Below, piece by piece: positions 46,540 to 59,345 of a stretch of DNA of 64,000 bases (its first letter is position 1; each line of letters opens with the position of its first letter). The stretch is from Macrococcoides caseolyticum (GTDB lineage: Bacteria; Bacillota; Bacilli; Staphylococcales; Staphylococcaceae): NCBI RefSeq assembly GCF_021366795.1, contig NZ_JAHCPS010000003.1, forward strand, positions 186,001 to 250,000, given 5' to 3'. Under the pieces are notes generated by a model. It was given only the letters and a program-made list of their open reading frames with translations. It ran no database searches and was not told the DNA's origin. A program made the translations under genes and the position numbers.

Positions 46540-48370
46540 CCCAATCACCATCGTCTAATACTTCACATGGAAGTGTGATATAAACTGATGTACCAAAACC
46601 TTCTTTACTATTCGCCCAAATTCTACCGTTATGTGCTTCTACAATTTCCTTACTAATGGCTAGTCCTAAACCCGTACCACCCATTTTTCGTGTTCTTGCC
46701 TTATCAACACGGAAGAAACGATCAAATATTTTATCAACTTTATTTAAAGGAATTCCAATACCATTATCTTTAATCTGTATCGTCATTCGATTAAATAGCG
46801 TGTTTTGTTTCACGTGGAATTCAACTTTCTTTTTACCTTTAGAGTACTTTAAAGCGTTTGTAATGACATTATCAAATACTTGTGTCATCTTATCTGGATC
46901 AATTTCTACAAAAATTCCCGTCTTAGGTATATCACGAATAAATGTCGCATTTTTACCTTCTGACATCTCAAATCGATTAATAATTTTGTGAATGAACATA
47001 TTAAAATCAATTAATTCTTTATTTAAATGGTCATCTGTATTATCCATTTTAGATAGTTGTAATAAATCATTAACGAGACGAATCATTCGATCCGTTTCTT
47101 CACGTGTAACACTCAAAAATTGTGGTGCCAGTGCTTCATCCTGCCATGCACCAGCTTCCAATGCCTCAATATAACTACGCATAGAAGTCAGTGGTGTGCG
47201 CAACTCATGTGAAACATTCGCAACAAACTCTCGTCGTTCATTCTCTACATGATGTTGCTCTGTCACATCGTGTAACACCGCGATATAACCTGTTATAAAA
47301 CCTGTATCTTGAATAATAGTTGAGAAAGAAGCACGAACTATTAATTGTTCTTTCTCATTAATGTCGATGATAATGCCACCAGCTATGTCCTGTAATTCAT
47401 CTAATGAATAATGTTCTTCAATATTCAATATATCTAATACGTGACGTCCTTCTACTTCATCTTTATTCATATCTAGCATCTTCAACGCCATTTCGTTAAC
47501 AATACGTACTCTACCTCTTCTATCCGTCGCAATAACACCGTCTGACATGTGTGTAATTACAGAATCTAATCGACGCTTCTCACTTTCTGTATTTGCCTGA
47601 GCTTCCTGTACACGTTTAGAGAGGTTATTGAATGTTAAAGCAAGTTCACCAATTTCATCATTACCATATACTTTAACGCGATTCGTATAATTACCTTTAG
47701 ACATTTCAAGTGCCTGGTTACGCATATCTGAAATCGGTTTTGTAATCGTACGTGCAATAAAGAAACCTAAAATAATCGTAATCAATAGCGATAATCCCGT
47801 ACCAATAATGAAAATACTATTAATTTTCATTAACTGAGCATATACAGGCTCAATGGACTCTTCGATATGAATAACACCTAATATTTTATTATTATCTTTA
47901 ATAGGGAAATTCTTTACCCATACACGCACTTTACCACCTGGGTCATCACGAAGCTTCACACGATCATTTGTTTTCCCAAGAGATAATGATGATTTAATCT
48001 GACTGTCATTTATTTTTTGATTAATACTTTCCCGATTTGAATCATTACTTGTCGCCAATATCACTTCAGAATCATTCACATAGCGTATTGTATCAATCTC
48101 CGTTCGAACAGCATATTCATCAACGATTTTCTGAATTTCTCGTTGTACTTTATTCGATGCTTTTTTATTTTCTTTATAAATATTTCTTATATCGTAGTTT
48201 ATCGATTTAATTTGTTGATTTATATTCGTTTCGAAGTTTTTGGTTAACTCTTTTTCTAAGTTATTCGTGAAATATAAACCGATAATTTGCATACCAATAA
48301 TAATCAATAACACATAAATGACAACGAGTTTTATGTGTAATGATTGTAATTTTTTATATAACGTCTTCAT
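46532..48370 (-). CDS. walK: Sensor histidine kinase WalK
   Basis: A 612-residue kinase. Two membrane helices (about 14-34 and 184-204) frame an extracytoplasmic PAS-like domain; HAMP (205-258), PAS (260-370) and kinase domains follow. The H box is [15 protein letters not shown] near 383; [20 protein letters not shown] and [14 protein letters not shown] are the ATP-binding boxes. It is the essential cell-wall homeostasis kinase. It lies 4 bp after walR. Confidence 0.97.
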   Translation of the reverse strand: MKTLYKKLQSLHIKLVVIYVLLIIIGMQIIGLYFTNNLEKELTKNFETNINQQIKSINYDIRNIYKENKKASNKVQREIQKIVDEYAVRTEIDTIRYVNDSEVILATSNDSNRESINQKINDSQIKSSLSLGKTNDRVKLRDDPGGKVRVWVKNFPIKDNNKILGVIHIEESIEPVYAQLMKINSIFIIGTGLSLLITIILGFFIARTITKPISDMRNQALEMSKGNYTNRVKVYGNDEIGELALTFNNLSKRVQEAQANTESEKRRLDSVITHMSDGVIATDRRGRVRIVNEMALKMLDMNKDEVEGRHVLDILNIEEHYSLDELQDIAGGIIIDINEKEQLIVRASFSTIIQDTGFITGYIAVLHDVTEQHHVENERREFVANVSHELRTPLTSMRSYIEALEAGAWQDEALAPQFLSVTREETDRMIRLVNDLLQLSKMDNTDDHLNKELIDFNMFIHKIINRFEMSEGKNATFIRDIPKTGIFVEIDPDKMTQVFDNVITNALKYSKGKKKVEFHVKQNTLFNRMTIQIKDNGIGIPLNKVDKIFDRFFRVDKARTRKMGGTGLGLAISKEIVEAHNGRIWANSKEGFGTSVYITLPCEVLDDGDWDV

Positions 48371-48373
48371 TAT

Positions 48374-49075
48374 CTACTCCTGAGTCTGTAAGAAATAGCC
48401 TACACCACGACGCGTAACGATATACTCCGGATGACTTGCATCATCTTCAATTTTTTCACGCAAACGACGTATTGTAACATCAACAGTACGAACATCTCCA
48501 AAATAATCATAGCCCCATACGGTTTGAAGCAAGTGCTCTCGTGTCATCACTTGGCCGATATGTTTTGCTAAATAATGAAATAGTTCAAATTCACGATGCG
48601 TAAGCTCAATATCTACACCACGTTTTTTGATAGAGTATGCTTCAGGGTACACAATGATATCTTTAATCATAATATCCGTTGTCTCTTCTTTTTCTTCTGT
48701 TTGTGCCTGTGTATAATGACGACGCAAATTCGCTTTTACACGTGCAATTAACTCACGCGTTGAAAATGGTTTCGTCACATAATCATCTGCACCTAACTCT
48801 AATCCTAACACTTTATCAATTTCGGAATCTTTTGCTGTCAACATGATAATGGGCATGTCATACTTTTTACGAACTTCACGGCATACCTCCATACCATCAC
48901 GGCCCGGTAACATAATGTCTAATAATACAATATCGGGTTGAACTTCATAAATAAGTTCAACGGCATCATCTCCATCATATGCTACATGAACTTCATAGCC
49001 TTCTTTTTTTAGATTAAATTCTAATATATCAGCAATCGGTTTCTCATCATCAACAACAACGATTTTTCTCGACAC
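48374..49075 (-). CDS. walR: Response regulator WalR
   Basis: A 233-residue OmpR-family regulator, essential in Staphylococcaceae. Receiver domain with [11 protein letters not shown], phospho-Asp in [13 protein letters not shown] near 53, Lys in [13 protein letters not shown] near 103, and the winged HTH ending RGVGYFL. GTG 49075 ([11 protein letters not shown]) is the start, matching the 233-residue S. aureus protein, and follows AGAGGGA; in-frame ATGs further upstream are not needed. Confidence 0.96.
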   Translation of the reverse strand: MSRKIVVVDDEKPIADILEFNLKKEGYEVHVAYDGDDAVELIYEVQPDIVLLDIMLPGRDGMEVCREVRKKYDMPIIMLTAKDSEIDKVLGLELGADDYVTKPFSTRELIARVKANLRRHYTQAQTEEKEETTDIMIKDIIVYPEAYSIKKRGVDIELTHREFELFHYLAKHIGQVMTREHLLQTVWGYDYFGDVRTVDVTIRRLREKIEDDASHPEYIVTRRGVGYFLQTQE

Positions 49076-49182
49076 TGCAATCCCTCTTCTCATATAAAAT
49101 TTCATAATATCCTACTTTATAATTTACCACTGTTTTTCACATTTTTCTATAACGTCGCTTTTATAAACACAGACATAAAAAA

Positions 49183-49209
49183 AAGAAGTTAGACAAAAGC
49201 TAACTTCTT
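49183..49209 (-). terminator. Terminator downstream of the two tRNA genes
   Basis: A 10-bp stem AAGAAGTTAG / CTAACTTCTT, followed on the minus strand by a run of eight T, 12 bases after the tRNA-Asp 3' end. Confidence 0.9.
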
Positions 49210-49220
49210 GAAAGTATAAG

Positions 49221-49293
49221 CGGTCCCGACGGGAATCGAACCCGCGATCTCCTGCGTGACAGGCAGGCATGTTAACCGCTACACCACGGGACC
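49221..49293 (-). tRNA. tRNA-Asp (GTC)
   Basis: A 73-base cloverleaf on the minus strand: acceptor GGTCCCG/CGGGACC with discriminator G, T arm GCGGGTTCGATTCCCGT, anticodon loop CTGTCAC with anticodon GTC. CCA is not encoded. It lies in tandem with tRNA-Glu, the staphylococcal arrangement upstream of walR. Confidence 0.95.
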
Positions 49294-49309
49294 TGAATAC
49301 AAATTAAAA

Positions 49310-49384
49310 TGGTGACCCCTACGGGATTCGAACCCGTGTTACCGCCGTGAAAGGGCGGTGTCTTAACCGCTTGACCAAGGGGCC
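49310..49384 (-). tRNA. tRNA-Glu (TTC)
   Basis: A 75-base cloverleaf including encoded CCA: starts GGCCCCTTGGTCAAGCGG, anticodon loop CTTTCAC with anticodon TTC, T arm ACGGGTTCGAATCCCGT. Sixteen bases upstream of tRNA-Asp. Confidence 0.95.
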
Positions 49385-49516
49385 ATTAATTAATAGCACA
49401 AGATTGATTATAGCACGTAAAAAATAATTTTATCAAGCATTATTTTTAAAAAAGTTGAAAAAAAAATAGTATAATTTATATGTATACACTATTTTTTTGT
49501 AAGAAAGGAGCATGTT

Positions 49517-50404
49517 ATGTCTGAATCCATAGAAAATGTGGTAAAACAACACAAAAAACTACCTTTAAAGGAAAAAATAAAACGATTTTGTTTTATCACT
49601 TTAGGCGCTGTTCTTATGGCAGTTGCTTTAGAACTATTTTTAGTTCCAAACAAGTTACTTGATGGAGGTATTGTAGGTATTTCTATCATGGCCTCACACT
49701 TGCTTAATATGCCTCTCGGTCTATTTATCTTTATTTTAAACATTCCATTCTTTTATCTAGGCTATAAGCAAATCGGTAAAACATTTGCTGTATCCACATT
49801 ATATGCTATTACAATATTATCTATTGGCACTGCGCTTCTTCATCCCATTCCACCTTTTGCAGATGAAATATTTTTAGTAACCATTTTTGGTGGTGTCATA
49901 TTAGGGTTAGGTGTTGGTCTTGTCATTCGATATGGTGGATCCCTTGACGGTACTGAAATTCTCGCCATTTTAATCAGCAATAAATCGCCATTTTCTGTTG
50001 GTGAAATTGTCATGGTAATCAATTTCTTTATTTATGTCGCTGCAGGTTTTGTGTTCACATGGGAATCAGCAATGTACTCAGTTATTGCTTATTTTATTGC
50101 ATTTAAAACAATTGATATTATTCAGCAAGGTCTGGACGAATCAAAATCCGTGTGGATTATTAGTAATCAGCATGAAGAAATTGGAGATGCAATCAATAGT
50201 CGGCTTGGTCGTGGTGTCACTTATTTATCTGGTGAAGGGGCATACACAGGGGATGATAAGAAAGTTATTTTCTGTGTTATTACACGTCTTGAAGAATTTA
50301 AAATCAAAGATATCGTCAATCATTTCGACGAAAAGGCTTTTATCGCAATTGGTAATGTATCTGAAGTTAAAGGTGGACGATTTAAAAAACGTGATATTCA
50401 TTAA
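49517..50404 (+). CDS. YitT family membrane protein (DUF161/DUF2179)
   Basis: A 295-residue protein with five to six membrane segments (residues about 30-190) and a C-terminal soluble DUF2179 domain containing GRGVTYLSGEGAYTGDDKKVIFCVITRLE near 230. Function is unknown; the family is common in Firmicutes. GAAAGGAG precedes ATG 49517. It is the only plus-strand gene between the tRNAs and purA. In S. aureus, as I recall, this spot has no such gene, so it may be a lineage-specific insertion. Confidence 0.9.
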   Translation: MSESIENVVKQHKKLPLKEKIKRFCFITLGAVLMAVALELFLVPNKLLDGGIVGISIMASHLLNMPLGLFIFILNIPFFYLGYKQIGKTFAVSTLYAITILSIGTALLHPIPPFADEIFLVTIFGGVILGLGVGLVIRYGGSLDGTEILAILISNKSPFSVGEIVMVINFFIYVAAGFVFTWESAMYSVIAYFIAFKTIDIIQQGLDESKSVWIISNQHEEIGDAINSRLGRGVTYLSGEGAYTGDDKKVIFCVITRLEEFKIKDIVNHFDEKAFIAIGNVSEVKGGRFKKRDIH

Positions 50405-50405
50405 T

Positions 50406-50456
50406 AAAACAGCAATAAAGTAGTCTATTCTCAATAGATTCCTTTATTGCTGTTTT
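50406..50456. terminator. Bidirectional terminator between yitT-like gene and purA
   Basis: A 15-bp outer stem AAAACAGCAATAAAG / CTTTATTGCTGTTTT with a second internal stem TCTATT / AATAGA, flanked by A and T runs. It serves both convergent genes. Confidence 0.88.
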
Positions 50457-50465
50457 TATAATGCT

Positions 50466-51761
50466 TTATTTAGATGTTTCCCATAAATCCTCTAAAAGAT
50501 TTGTTTGCGTTCTATCTGGGCCAACAGAGAAAATTGAAATCTTAACATTACATAATTCAGAGATACGCTCTAAATAACGACGTGCGTTATCCGGTAATTC
50601 TTCTAATGTTTTACAAGCTGTTACATCTTCAGTCCAACCTGGAAGTTCTTCAAATACTGGCTTACAACGATTTAATGCATTTAAGTTCGCTGGGTATTCA
50701 GTAATGATTTCACCATCTAACTCATAGGCCGTACAAATTTTAACGGTATCTAATCCTGTTAACACGTCAATTGAGTTAATAGATAAATCAGTAATACCAC
50801 TTGCACGTCTTGAATGACGTAATACAACAGAATCAAACCAACCAACACGACGCGGACGTCCAGTGGTTGTTCCGTATTCACGACCTACTTCGCGAATATG
50901 GTGGCCATCTTCATCAAATAACTCAGTTGGGAAAGGTCCATCGCCTACACGTGAAGTATATGCTTTACAAACGCCTACAACTTTATCAACAAATGTCGGA
51001 CCAACGCCTGTTCCAACCGTAACGTTACCTGCAATTGGATTACTTGATGTTACAAATGGATAAGTACCATGATCGATATCAAGCATTACACCTTGTGCAC
51101 CTTCAAATAATACTTTTTCTTTTGCAATAAACGCATCATCTAACACTTTTGCTGTATCAACTGTATATTGTTTTAAACGTTGTCCTGCTGCGAAATAAGG
51201 TTCAAAAATTTCATCAAAAGTGAAGCCTTCAGCATTAAACATTTTTTCAAATAATTCATTTTTAGCCTTTAAATTCTCTGTTAACTTAGCTCTAAATGTT
51301 TCTTCATCTAATAAATCAGCCATACGAATACCAATACGTTGTACTTTATCAACGTAAGCTGGGCCAATTCCTTTTTTAGTCGTACCGATTTTATTATCGC
51401 CACGCTTTTCTTCTTCTAATTCATCTTGTTTTAAATGGTATGGTAAAATAACTTGTGCACGATTAGAAATACGTAAGTTATCCGTTGAAATACCTCTTTC
51501 ATTTAATCCATCCAACTCTTTTAATAAAGCAACCGGATCAACAACAACGCCGTTACCGATTACTGATAATTTATCTGAGTAGAAAATTCCTGATGGTACT
51601 AAGTGTAATTTGTATGTTTCTCCACCGAATTTAATAGTATGACCTGCGTTATTACCACCTGAAAAGCGTGCAATTACATTTGCTTGTTCTGCTAAAAAAT
51701 CAGTGATTTTACCTTTACCTTCGTCTCCCCACTGCGTCCCAACAACTACGATTGATGACAT
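50466..51761 (-). CDS. purA: Adenylosuccinate synthetase
   Basis: A 431-residue GTP-dependent enzyme that makes adenylosuccinate from IMP and Asp. Motifs: [16 protein letters not shown] (P-loop with catalytic Asp) at residue 5, GGNNAGHTI near 36, [14 protein letters not shown] near 127 and [12 protein letters not shown] near 302. Full length. GGAGGT precedes the ATG. A candidate PurBox lies upstream at 51829-51842. Confidence 0.98.
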   Translation of the reverse strand: MSSIVVVGTQWGDEGKGKITDFLAEQANVIARFSGGNNAGHTIKFGGETYKLHLVPSGIFYSDKLSVIGNGVVVDPVALLKELDGLNERGISTDNLRISNRAQVILPYHLKQDELEEEKRGDNKIGTTKKGIGPAYVDKVQRIGIRMADLLDEETFRAKLTENLKAKNELFEKMFNAEGFTFDEIFEPYFAAGQRLKQYTVDTAKVLDDAFIAKEKVLFEGAQGVMLDIDHGTYPFVTSSNPIAGNVTVGTGVGPTFVDKVVGVCKAYTSRVGDGPFPTELFDEDGHHIREVGREYGTTTGRPRRVGWFDSVVLRHSRRASGITDLSINSIDVLTGLDTVKICTAYELDGEIITEYPANLNALNRCKPVFEELPGWTEDVTACKTLEELPDNARRYLERISELCNVKISIFSVGPDRTQTNLLEDLWETSK

Positions 51762-52072
51762 GTGTGCACCTCCAAATTTTCTTGACTAACCTTAGCCATT
51801 CTATCAATATATAGATAAAAAATCAACCAAAATCCGAACATTAATAAATATACATCTTTCTAACCTTTAAAATAGGTATTTGTTAATTTTTTTATGTATA
51901 AATGTATAAAATATTTGAAATATAACGATTTAACTTCACTTTTTTCTTCAATCACATAAAAATAATTATTCAAAATCATGTACAAAAACCACAAACATTC
52001 TATAGATTTAGATGTTCATTACAAACAAAAACACGTACTTTATTTCTTTAGTTAGAAATAAAGTACGTGTTT
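51762..52072. other. 311-bp purA upstream region
   Basis: It contains the candidate PurBox and purA promoter on the left and the dnaB terminator on the right. The middle (51845-52020) is AT-rich and shows no gene. Confidence 0.6.
51829..51842 (-). promoter_or_regulatory. Candidate PurBox upstream of purA
   Basis: AAAATCCGAACATT (plus strand) matches the PurBox AWWWCCGAACWWT recognised by PurR in Bacillus and staphylococci, about 70 bp upstream of purA. The expected second, inverted box 16-17 bp away is only weakly present (AAAGGTTAGAAA). Confidence 0.55.
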
Positions 52073-52074
52073 TT
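52027..52074 (-). terminator. dnaB terminator
   Basis: A 21-bp near-perfect stem AAAAACACGTACTTTATTTCT / AGAAATAAAGTACGTGTTTTT directly overlapping the dnaB stop codon. Confidence 0.9.
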
Positions 52075-53470
52075 AAGCCATATCGGCATGTGCATAATCA
52101 ATGTCTGTGAATTTATTATATTGCTTTAAGAAATGTAACTTAACCGTTCCAGTTGGACCATTACGTTGCTTCGCAATGATAATTTCAATTTCACCATTTT
52201 CATCTTGTGCACCAGCATCAATCTCTACGTCTTCCCCCTCTTCGCCTTGACCTCGATTATAATAATCATCTCGATATAAGAAGGCAACAATATCAGCATC
52301 CTGCTCAATCGAGCCTGATTCACGTATATCACTCATCATTGGTCGTTTATCCTGACGTTGTTCTACACCACGCGAAAGCTGAGAAAGTGCAATAACTGGG
52401 CATTCTAATTCACGCGCAAGGGCCTTTAACATACGAGATATTTCAGATACTTCTTGTTGTCTGTTTTCACTTGAACGACCACCAGATCCTTGAATCAGTT
52501 GTAAATAATCAATAAGTATCATGTCAAGGCCATGTTCCTGATGTAACCTTCTACATTTTGAACGAATATCCGTTATACGAATACCTGGCGTATCATCAAT
52601 GTAAATATTTGTTCGTGATAATTTACCTACAGCAACCGTAAATCGATTCCAGTCCTCACTATTCATTTGGCCTGTTCTCAATTTATTCGAATCCACATTG
52701 CCCGTACTACAAATCATACGGGTCGCTAACTGGTCCGCGCCCATCTCAAGACTGAATATGGCAACAGTATATGGTGTATCATTCGTGGCAACTTGTGTTG
52801 CAATATTAAGTGCAAATGCAGTTTTACCTACTGATGGACGTGCAGCTATAATAATTAAATCATTGCGGTTAAATCCTGCTGTCATTTGATCTAGGTCACG
52901 ATATCCTGTTGGAATACCTGGCGTCTGTCCTTTATTATTATCCAGTTCCTCTGCATTGTTGAAGACTTGCGTTAACACATCTTTAATATCCTTAAAACCA
53001 TCTGCACCACGATTAGTCGATACTTCCATAATGCGTTTCTCTGCATCAGCAAGTAATGTTTCCAAATCCAGTGATTCATTATAACCATCTGCCATAATAC
53101 TGTCAGCAACATGGATTAATCGTCGCTTAATTGCATCACGATATACAATATCAACATAAAAATCAACATTTCGAGCCGTCGGTACTTTCTCTGAAAGTTC
53201 AATCAGATATAGCTCTCCGCCACTTGCCTCAAGGGTTCCATCTAGTGTCATTTGATTCATTACAGTAATAATATCTACGACATCATTTTTCTCAGATAAT
53301 GTTAACATCGCCTGAAATATATTCTGATGACTCTGTCTATAAAAATGAAGTGGCAATAATGTTTCAAGTACGGAAGATAATACTTCATTATCAATAAAGA
53401 TAGCACCCAATACAGATTGCTCCGCTGTTAAGTTAAAAGGCAGTTTTTTACCTTCAAGATAATCTGACAT
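52073..53470 (-). CDS. dnaB: Replicative DNA helicase DnaB
   Basis: A 465-residue hexameric helicase (DnaC in B. subtilis nomenclature). The N-terminal primase-interacting domain is followed by a RecA core with Walker A AARPSVGKTAFA near 208, Walker B LDMILIDYLQLI near 310 and the arginine-finger region KQRNGPTG near 435. It lies 19 bp after rplI in the backbone order gdpP-rplI-dnaB. Confidence 0.97.
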   Translation of the reverse strand: MSDYLEGKKLPFNLTAEQSVLGAIFIDNEVLSSVLETLLPLHFYRQSHQNIFQAMLTLSEKNDVVDIITVMNQMTLDGTLEASGGELYLIELSEKVPTARNVDFYVDIVYRDAIKRRLIHVADSIMADGYNESLDLETLLADAEKRIMEVSTNRGADGFKDIKDVLTQVFNNAEELDNNKGQTPGIPTGYRDLDQMTAGFNRNDLIIIAARPSVGKTAFALNIATQVATNDTPYTVAIFSLEMGADQLATRMICSTGNVDSNKLRTGQMNSEDWNRFTVAVGKLSRTNIYIDDTPGIRITDIRSKCRRLHQEHGLDMILIDYLQLIQGSGGRSSENRQQEVSEISRMLKALARELECPVIALSQLSRGVEQRQDKRPMMSDIRESGSIEQDADIVAFLYRDDYYNRGQGEEGEDVEIDAGAQDENGEIEIIIAKQRNGPTGTVKLHFLKQYNKFTDIDYAHADMA

Positions 53471-53489
53471 ATTATCTCCTCCGTTGTTT

Positions 53490-53936
53490 TTATTCTTCAG
53501 TAACGTGTACTTTCAAAGTTCCACTCACTTTGTTGTGTAATTTTACCGGTACATTTGTATAGCCTAAGCTTCTAATACCATCATGTAAATCCATTTTACG
53601 TTTATCAATTTTAATACCGTGTTGTTTATTTAATGCATCAGCTACTTGTTTTGAGCTAACTGAACCAAATAAGCGACCACCTTCACCGGATTTCGCTGTA
53701 ACTTTTACTTCCAGGTTTTCTAATTTTTCTTTTAACTTTTGCGCTTCTTCTAACTCATGCTGTTTATCTAATTCTATACGTTTCTTTTGTGCTTCTAATT
53801 GCTTTAAATTACCAGGTGTTGCTTCTACAGCCAATTTATTTTTTAATAAAAAGTTATTCGCATAACCTACAGGTACTTCTTTAATTTCACCTTTTTTACC
53901 TTTACCTTTAACATCTTGAGTGAATATTACTTTCAT
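53490..53936 (-). CDS. rplI: 50S ribosomal protein L9
   Basis: A 148-residue L9 with the N-terminal [36 protein letters not shown], a long central helix and the C-terminal rRNA-binding domain. Its ATG overlaps the gdpP stop by four bases (ATGA), giving translational coupling. Confidence 0.98.
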   Translation of the reverse strand: MKVIFTQDVKGKGKKGEIKEVPVGYANNFLLKNKLAVEATPGNLKQLEAQKKRIELDKQHELEEAQKLKEKLENLEVKVTAKSGEGGRLFGSVSSKQVADALNKQHGIKIDKRKMDLHDGIRSLGYTNVPVKLHNKVSGTLKVHVTEE

Positions 53937-55906
53937 TTTTCTTCGTCTCCTTCATCTTGTTCTTTAATTGTTTGTTGTAAGTATTCAATTGCCTCATCAA
54001 TTGTCATGTTCTCAAGTTGTGTTGCAGCATTTGATAAATGGCCGCCTCCACCCATGCTCTCCATTACAAGTTGAACGTTTATTTCACCTAAAGAACGCGC
54101 GGATATACCGATAACATTTTCTTTTCGTTCTGCAACTACAAATGATGCTTCAACACCTTCTATTCCTAAAAGTTCATCTGCCGCTTGCGCAACAATGACC
54201 GGATGAATTACTTCACCTACTGGCCCATGTGCAATTGCAATACCGTTATTTTCTAAATGCACTGTTCGAATAATTTCCGATCGTTTAATATATGTTTCAA
54301 TGTCATCCTTCAAGAAATGCTGACAAAGAATCGTATCGGCACCATGGTTCCTTAAGAAACTTGCTGCGTCAAAAGTTCTTGATCCAGTTCTTAATGTAAA
54401 ATTACGTGTATCAACAATAATACCAGCAAGCAATACTGTTGCTTCTAAACGTGTTAATTTGTGTTCTGTAGGCTGATATTCCAGTAACTCGGTTACCAAT
54501 TCTGCAGTTGAACTCGCATATTGTTCCATATACACTAATAATGGATTTTCAATAAATGATTCACCACGACGGTGATGATCGATAACAACTTTACGATACG
54601 CTTTATTCAGGATACTTTCGTCTATAACCATTTCAGGCTTATGTGTATCGACAATAACAAGTGTCGTTTTCTTTGTCATCATATTCCATGCTTCCTCAGA
54701 CGAAATGAATATTTCATCAAGCTCTGGTTTTTCTGCAATCTCTGCCATCACGCGTGATAAGGTATCATCAACATCATGATTATTGAGAATAATATTCGCT
54801 TTTAAGTTGTTCATTTTTGCAAAGCGCGCGACACCAATCGCAGCACCAATCGCATCCATATCAGGGCGTTTGTGCCCCATAATAATAACATTTTCGCCCT
54901 CAATTAAGATATCTCTTAAGGCATGTGAAATAACACGCGCACGTACTCTTGTGCGCTTTTCCATTGGATCCGTTTTACCACCATAGAATCGTACATTACC
55001 ATTGATATTTTTAATTGCTACTTGGTCACCACCACGACCAAGCGCTAAATCTAAACTTGATTGTGCCAACGTTCCTAAATCTAATAAGTTTTCAGTACCT
55101 TCACCAATACCTATACTTAACGTGATATGCGTTTTAATTTCACGACTTTTATCACGAATATTATCCAGCAAATTGAACTTTGTTTCTTCTATCTGGTGTA
55201 ATATCTTCTGATTGAAGAACATCATATATTGATCTGACTGATAGCGTTTGATATAAACATTATTATCCTCTGCCCATCTATTAATCTCAGTGGACATCAT
55301 GCTATTTATTTCCGTACGCTGTGCATCTGTCATGTTCTGAGTAATTTCATCAAAGTTATCTAAAAATAAAATTCCTATAATCGGCTTACCATCTTCATAT
55401 AATGCTTCTGTTTCAATTTTATCTGTAATATCGAAGAAGTATAGTATGCGATTATCTTCGGCATAATTAACTTTAAATTTATACCCCTCAAAGGCAGTAG
55501 TTGTCTCCTTTAGACCTGGATTTTTAAATTGATTTAATAAATTTGGAAAGACATCATGTATCGATTCTGATATTAACGGAACTGTAATTTTATCGTTGAT
55601 AAAATGATTGTGCCATTCGATATGTTCATTTTCATCCAAAAGTATAACACCAATTGGTAATTCACTAATTGCATAACGTTTGCCACGATCTATCGTCGTT
55701 GAAAGGTTCGCAATATATGCTTCATTATGCCTGATACCATGTCTCAAATAGAAAAGACTGACGCATGTTGTGACAATAAGTATGCCAAACGTCACTAACG
55801 CCGTTACTGGATGAACCGTATAAAGAATCCCAGTAACAATAAAAGCAGTGATACACATAAAGACAAAAGGCATAATTAATGTTTGCTTATTGTACTTCCT
55901 ATTCAT
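53933..55906 (-). CDS. gdpP: Cyclic-di-AMP phosphodiesterase GdpP
   Basis: A 657-residue membrane protein: two N-terminal helices (about 10-55), a PAS-like domain (80-165), a degenerate GGDEF domain (170-300) and a DHH/DHHA1 phosphodiesterase. The DHH region shows [15 protein letters not shown] near 345 and VIDHHRRGE near 420; the C-terminal [10 protein letters not shown] is the DHHA1 signature. It degrades c-di-AMP and thereby affects beta-lactam tolerance. Length matches S. aureus GdpP (655). Confidence 0.96.
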   Translation of the reverse strand: MNRKYNKQTLIMPFVFMCITAFIVTGILYTVHPVTALVTFGILIVTTCVSLFYLRHGIRHNEAYIANLSTTIDRGKRYAISELPIGVILLDENEHIEWHNHFINDKITVPLISESIHDVFPNLLNQFKNPGLKETTTAFEGYKFKVNYAEDNRILYFFDITDKIETEALYEDGKPIIGILFLDNFDEITQNMTDAQRTEINSMMSTEINRWAEDNNVYIKRYQSDQYMMFFNQKILHQIEETKFNLLDNIRDKSREIKTHITLSIGIGEGTENLLDLGTLAQSSLDLALGRGGDQVAIKNINGNVRFYGGKTDPMEKRTRVRARVISHALRDILIEGENVIIMGHKRPDMDAIGAAIGVARFAKMNNLKANIILNNHDVDDTLSRVMAEIAEKPELDEIFISSEEAWNMMTKKTTLVIVDTHKPEMVIDESILNKAYRKVVIDHHRRGESFIENPLLVYMEQYASSTAELVTELLEYQPTEHKLTRLEATVLLAGIIVDTRNFTLRTGSRTFDAASFLRNHGADTILCQHFLKDDIETYIKRSEIIRTVHLENNGIAIAHGPVGEVIHPVIVAQAADELLGIEGVEASFVVAERKENVIGISARSLGEINVQLVMESMGGGGHLSNAATQLENMTIDEAIEYLQQTIKEQDEGDEEK

Positions 55907-55930
55907 TGTGACACCTCATTAAATTATTTA

Positions 55931-56851
55931 TTACTTCAATTTTCTTGGTATTCTTTTCTTCAAGTTTACCATCAAATCTATCAAACCGAAAAGCTGACTT
56001 ATCGGCGCAGATATAAAGGCCAAAATAAAAATAAAGATATTTAATAACGGATGAGTTCTTTTTAATTTCATAAAATAATGCATTAAAGATAAGCCTTGGA
56101 TAAATAACAGCCATTCAATAATATATCTTAAGTTTATCACGATTCCAAAAGGTATATAATCTGTTTCTGAAATACCAAAGTGTGCTAATAACACAATAAG
56201 ATAAATATAGAGTAATGCTTTAGGCATTTGCCATGCATAAAGCGGCCTAAAGTTTGGTGTCGCAATTTTATACTGTCTAAGTAAAGGTAAAGTAATGACA
56301 AGTTGTAGTAAGGTTAGAATAAAGAGTACAAACACTACAATACCAGGAACTTGTTGCATCACGATATCTATGTTCTGATTAAACATTTCAAGTTGATGCT
56401 CGGGTATTGTACCATCCTTAATACCTTTTGATAATATATCATTGTAGATATTAACTGTAGGCTCAAACCAGGTCTGAACTTTTGGAAGAAAATCAGTAAC
56501 TTGTAAGAAAATAATTGAAACTAATACATAAATACTATAATACACCGTCAATATGTATAACATACGCTCTTTAGAAGTTCTTTCTACAAGTAATTGACCA
56601 ATAATATAACCCGCAAATATAGCCCCAAGCATAATCTGCATCGTAAGGATTGACATCATTACATTGACGATAACGATTATTAAACTCATCACATAATAAC
56701 TATTTCGTGATTTATAGTATAAATATGCTGTCGGCAGTAATAAGAAGGGCGCGATAAAAATCGTCATAAACGGCAAAATATTTATCAATAATGTTATCAT
56801 CAGCATGATTGCCGTAACGATAACAGTTTTTCTTAAATCTATTTTCAACAT
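55931..56851 (-). CDS. yybS: YybS-like DUF2232 membrane protein
   Basis: A 306-residue protein with about eight membrane segments. It sits immediately upstream of gdpP (24 bp gap), as in other Staphylococcaceae, and has the DUF2232 length and hydrophobicity pattern. Its biochemical role is unknown. Confidence 0.85.
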   Translation of the reverse strand: MLKIDLRKTVIVTAIMLMITLLINILPFMTIFIAPFLLLPTAYLYYKSRNSYYVMSLIIVIVNVMMSILTMQIMLGAIFAGYIIGQLLVERTSKERMLYILTVYYSIYVLVSIIFLQVTDFLPKVQTWFEPTVNIYNDILSKGIKDGTIPEHQLEMFNQNIDIVMQQVPGIVVFVLFILTLLQLVITLPLLRQYKIATPNFRPLYAWQMPKALLYIYLIVLLAHFGISETDYIPFGIVINLRYIIEWLLFIQGLSLMHYFMKLKRTHPLLNIFIFILAFISAPISQLFGLIDLMVNLKKRIPRKLK

Positions 56852-56947
56852 AAAATCTCACTTTCTAATAATATTTCTATAACTATTCTATTTTACAACT
56901 TTAATAGAAATACCTCAATGTATGTAACTTTGATTGAAATATAAAAA

Positions 56948-56971
56948 AACTACCTACAGTTGTAGGTAGTT
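56948..56971 (-). terminator. Terminator after the YceI gene
   Basis: A perfect 10-bp stem AACTACCTAC / GTAGGTAGTT with a 4-base loop, followed by seven T on the minus strand. Confidence 0.88.
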
Positions 56972-56987
56972 AAAATATTATAAAATA

Positions 56988-57569
56988 TTATCCTTCAATT
57001 GCGTACTCTACACCAGCTTCAAACTTAACGTCTTTTCCAACCATAACGCCACCAGTTTCTAAAGCTTGATTCCAAGTTAAACCATATTTCTCACGGTTAA
57101 TCGTACCAGTAACAACTAAACCTGTTACATCGCCACCAGTCATAGGATTTTTATGAACGCCATTGAATTCTAAATCAAATGTTTCTTCGTTTGTTACACC
57201 TTTAATTGTTAAATCACCAGTAATCGTGTTGTTTGTTACTGATTTAGATACAAATGTAATTTCAGGATATTGCTCTACATCAAAGAAATCACCAGATTTT
57301 AAATGACCATCACGATCAGCATTGTTTGTGTCGATTGAATCAACTTTAACTGAAGCGTTCACTTTTAATGAAGATAAATCATTAATATCTCCTGTTACTG
57401 TTGACGTAAAATCTGTAAATTCACCTTTTACTTTTGAAACCATCATGTGTTTTACTGAAAAATCGATGCTTGAATGTGCGTTGTCTAATGTAAAGTTTGT
57501 CATTGTTAAATTACCTCTTTCGTTTTGTGTATTGTTTGTTTTTTCTTTACCGAAAAGCTTTTTAAACAT
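56988..57569 (-). CDS. YceI-family lipocalin-like protein
   Basis: 193 residues. The YceI domain starts at about residue 23 (MTNFTLDNAHSSIDFSVKHMMVSKVKGEF) and includes GDLTIKGVTNEETFDLEF near 119 and NREKYGLTWNQALETGGVMVGKDV near 158. YceI proteins bind isoprenoid-type lipids. Two starts are plausible: ATG 57569 (after AAGGA) and the ATG at about 57503 (after AGAGGT). No secretion signal is visible, so it should be cytoplasmic. Confidence 0.9.
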   Translation of the reverse strand: MFKKLFGKEKTNNTQNERGNLTMTNFTLDNAHSSIDFSVKHMMVSKVKGEFTDFTSTVTGDINDLSSLKVNASVKVDSIDTNNADRDGHLKSGDFFDVEQYPEITFVSKSVTNNTITGDLTIKGVTNEETFDLEFNGVHKNPMTGGDVTGLVVTGTINREKYGLTWNQALETGGVMVGKDVKFEAGVEYAIEG

Positions 57570-57713
57570 GTTGTATCATTCCTTATCTCTAACTTATATA
57601 TTTAATATATCAGATATAATTATTATATGCAAGTATAAAAAATATATTTTATTGTTTTTTAGGAATGCGCTATAAATAAAAAGCAGAGATAGAGAAATAT
57701 CAACAAATAAAAA

Positions 57714-57740
57714 CAAGGTATCTATTATATAGATACCTTG
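57714..57740 (-). terminator. serS terminator
   Basis: A 10-bp stem CAAGGTATCT / AGATACCTTG with a 7-base loop, followed by TTTTTATTTG on the minus strand, about 45 bp after the serS stop. Confidence 0.85.
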
Positions 57741-57784
57741 TAAACAATTTATTCAAACATCTTATCGATAAACAAATTAATTTA

Positions 57785-59071
<1,287 letters not shown>

Positions 59072-59105
59072 CTAATTATTATTTGAATGTTATATTCGGG
59101 TACAA

Positions 59106-59345
59106 AAAAATACCACGTCCCTATAAAAGGGACGTGGTATTTACGCGTTGCCACCCTAATTAACAGTTAAACAAAGTTTAACTATTCACTCCATTTCATA
59201 ACGGCTCATCACCGGTTTGCCAATCAATAAATATGGGTAGAATTTCATGTATACAACATCATAGCTTTCACCAACCGCTATGTCTCTTAAAATTGTCTCT
59301 ACATTACTTATCCCAAATGACAAATATATTATTTGATTTGCTATT
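59106..59345 (-). promoter_or_regulatory. T-box riboswitch (tRNA-Ser) upstream of serS
   Basis: The T-box sequence AGGGTGGCAACGCG is at 59144-59158 (minus strand). It is followed by a terminator stem ATACCACGTCCC / GGGACGTGGTAT at 59110-59140 ending in a T run. Upstream bases form a stem I with GAAATTCTACC, where UCU (Ser) followed by A is the likely specifier codon. A short frame inside it (59186-59374) is not a gene. Uncharged tRNA-Ser would favour the antiterminator. Confidence 0.9.

Noticed and set aside
55899..56114. 71-codon frame overlapping the yybS 3' end
   Set aside because: Overlaps most of the yybS C-terminal coding region in another frame; no ribosome site and no similarity.
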